A stretch of 5,798 nucleotides of DNA from JBCAWW01 sp045106675 (GTDB lineage: Bacteria; Bacteroidota; Bacteroidia; J057): positions 1 to 5,798 of the forward strand of contig JBGCFA010000255.1 of NCBI GenBank assembly GCA_045106675.1, read 5' to 3'. The first letter of the stretch is position 1. Each line of letters opens with the position of its first letter. This document shows positions 4,353 through 5,798 of this stretch, piece after piece. The notes below the pieces were generated by a model that saw only the letters and a list, made by a program, of their open reading frames with translations, did not search any database and was not told the DNA's origin. Position numbers and translations under genes: made by a program.

Positions 4353-5798
4353 ATGCATCCATCACGAAACTTCGATTATCGGCCTCGCCGAACGCTTTTC
4401 TCCGAAGAGCAGCCTGCTGATATGTGTTCGATTGAGCGATTGCCAGTGCTTGTTGCGCAGAACGCTAGCCTCCGTCAGCTACTTATTGGGATCAGTCTTT
4501 TGATCCTATTGCTAGGCAACCTGAGCTTATTACGCGCACAAAGTCCTCTAGAGCAATACGTTGCCGCAGGCTTAGAAAGCAATCTTAGCCTCAAACAAAA
4601 GAGTCTTTCGGTCGAAAAAAGTCGCCAAGCCTTGCGCGAAGCCAAAGGGCTGTTTATGCCACAAGTTTCTTTTCAGGCAAGCTATTCACTTGCGGGTGGA
4701 GGTCGTGCCTTGGAGTTTCCGATTGGCGATTTGCTCAATCCGGTATATGCTACGCTTAACCAACTTACAGGCAGCGAACAGTTTCCCACCAATCTCGCCA
4801 ATGTAGAGGAGCAGTTTGCGCCCAACAATTTTCAAGAGACCAAATTACGTGTCGTACAGCCGCTTTTTAATAGTGATATCTACTTCAATTATCAAGCAAA
4901 GCAACATCTGATTGGCGTTGAAAATGCAACGTTAAAAGCCTATGAGCAGGAGTTAACCAAAGAAATCAAAACCGCTTATTTTGGCTTTTTGAAGACGCAT
5001 GCAGTGCTTCAGATTTATGATGAAACGGAGAGCTTACTACAAGAGATTTTACGCGTTAATCAAAGATTGGTAGAAAATGACAAAGCCACTCGTGATGCTG
5101 TCTATCGTGCTGAATATGAGCTGAGTAAGTTGAGTCAGGAGGTCGCCTCCGCCGAACGCCAGCAACAAACTGCCCAGGCATATCTTAATTTTTTGCTCAA
5201 TCGCCCCCTAGGTACTGAACTCGAAGTCGATAGCCTACTGCAACCCGAGTCTGTCTCTCTCGCCCTTGCCGAACTCGAAAACGGAGCGCTTCGCCAAAGA
5301 GCTGAAATCGAACAAATTGATCTCGCCCAAGCTGCCAATCTAGAAGCAGTCGCTTTACAAAAGTATTCGCTGCTCCCGCAGCTCAATTTAGTTGCGGATG
5401 TGGGTTTCCAAGGCTTTGGCTACAATTTTTCAGAGCAGGAATATTGGTTAGCGGCCTTATCACTTAATTGGGACCTGTTTCAAGGTTTTCAGCGTCAAGC
5501 CCGCCAGCAACAAGCGCAGATCGACCAACAAATGCTCGGCCTGCAACGCCAACAATTGGAGCAGCAAATCCAATTACAAGTGCGAGAAGCATTCTTTCAA
5601 ATGCAAGCTTCGCAAAAAGCCGTAGTTGCCGCCCAATCTGGTCTCAAAAGTGCTCGCCAAGCTTTTCGGATCACTCAGAAAAAATATGCCCAAGACCAAG
5701 CCTCTCTTTTGGCCTTGCTCGATACCCGTACCCAATACACCACCGCAAAACTTAGTTTGACCATCGCAACTTATGATTGGCTCTCCAAAGTAGCCGAA
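4353..5798 (+). CDS. TolC-family outer-membrane efflux channel, 3' end beyond window
   Basis: The frame is open from the ATG at 4353 to the right edge (482 codons, no stop). The protein forms the trimeric outer-membrane and periplasmic channel through which RND- or ABC-type pumps, or type I secretion systems, export substrates. A hydrophobic core RQLLIGISLLILLLG (41-55) ending near LLRAQ (59-63) is the signal peptide, with likely cleavage about residue 62. Two outer-membrane efflux (OEP) repeats follow. The first carries QETKLRVVQPLFNSD (VVQPLF at 167-172) and a long helical hairpin. The second has LSLNWDLFQGFQRQARQ (W373, F376, G378) and another hairpin. This duplicated strand-then-hairpin layout is the TolC signature. 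The n-region before the hydrophobic core is unusually long (about 40 residues); in-frame ATG 4422 or GTG 4446 are alternative starts. It lies downstream of the tetR gene behind an operator copy, so it is probably the first gene of a TetR-controlled efflux operon. Compared with family length, little of the C-terminus is missing. Confidence 0.92.
   Translation, partial: MHPSRNFDYRPRRTLFSEEQPADMCSIERLPVLVAQNASLRQLLIGISLLILLLGNLSLLRAQSPLEQYVAAGLESNLSLKQKSLSVEKSRQALREAKGLFMPQVSFQASYSLAGGGRALEFPIGDLLNPVYATLNQLTGSEQFPTNLANVEEQFAPNNFQETKLRVVQPLFNSDIYFNYQAKQHLIGVENATLKAYEQELTKEIKTAYFGFLKTHAVLQIYDETESLLQEILRVNQRLVENDKATRDAVYRAEYELSKLSQEVASAERQQQTAQAYLNFLLNRPLGTELEVDSLLQPESVSLALAELENGALRQRAEIEQIDLAQAANLEAVALQKYSLLPQLNLVADVGFQGFGYNFSEQEYWLAALSLNWDLFQGFQRQARQQQAQIDQQMLGLQRQQLEQQIQLQVREAFFQMQASQKAVVAAQSGLKSARQAFRITQKKYAQDQASLLALLDTRTQYTTAKLSLTIATYDWLSKVAE

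Noticed and set aside
5135..5386. Minus-strand frame of 83 codons inside the tolC-type gene
   Set aside because: It is a shadow of the coding strand, rich in Ser, Ala, Arg and Cys in the way antisense translations are. The plus-strand frame carries clear TolC features throughout.
5468..5755. Plus-strand frame of 95 codons in another phase of the tolC-type gene
   Set aside because: It overlaps the conserved NWDLFQGF repeat and coiled-coil hairpin in the correct frame. The alternative translation is low-complexity Pro/Ser/Ala-rich with no motif.
3636..5798. Naming the efflux system as RND or ABC type
   Set aside because: No adaptor or pump gene is visible before the right edge. TolC-family channels serve several transporter classes, so the pump type cannot be stated.

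Overview
The window looks like chromosomal DNA from a member of the Bacteroidota. Two perfect TAnnTTTG boxes, the -7 promoter element typical of that phylum, sit in front of two genes. No start codon has a convincing Shine-Dalgarno sequence, and base composition is moderate. The gene content (a large GH20 hexosaminidase, a TolC-type outer-membrane channel) fits a Gram-negative polymer-degrading bacterium. Placement below phylum is not supported by what I can see.

Layout, left to right. Bases 1-166 (minus) hold the N-terminal end of a luciferase-like flavin-dependent monooxygenase that runs off the left edge. A roughly 185-base divergent intergenic region follows. Bases 351-2774 (plus) encode a membrane-anchored GH20 beta-N-acetylhexosaminidase of 807 residues. 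All expected active-site residues are present, but a block of about 110 extra residues interrupts the catalytic barrel, and a long C-terminal tail follows it. A strong hairpin at 2781-2821 separates this gene from a convergent histidine-phosphatase gene (2897-3547, minus). That gene is divergent from a TetR-family repressor gene (3636-4265, plus), which is followed by a TolC-family efflux channel gene (4353 to the right edge, plus).

The most coherent system is the tetR-tolC pair. The same 13-bp perfect inverted repeat, TGAACACTGTTCA, occurs once just upstream of the tetR -7 box and once in the tetR-tolC gap. These are the expected positions for a repressor that controls both itself and a downstream drug or solvent efflux operon. 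The rest of that operon (adaptor and pump genes) would lie beyond the right edge and is not visible. The first operator also lies in the region upstream of the phosphatase gene, so that gene may share the control. I did not find evidence for a wholly new type of system. The most unusual features are the interrupted GH20 domain and the twin operators.
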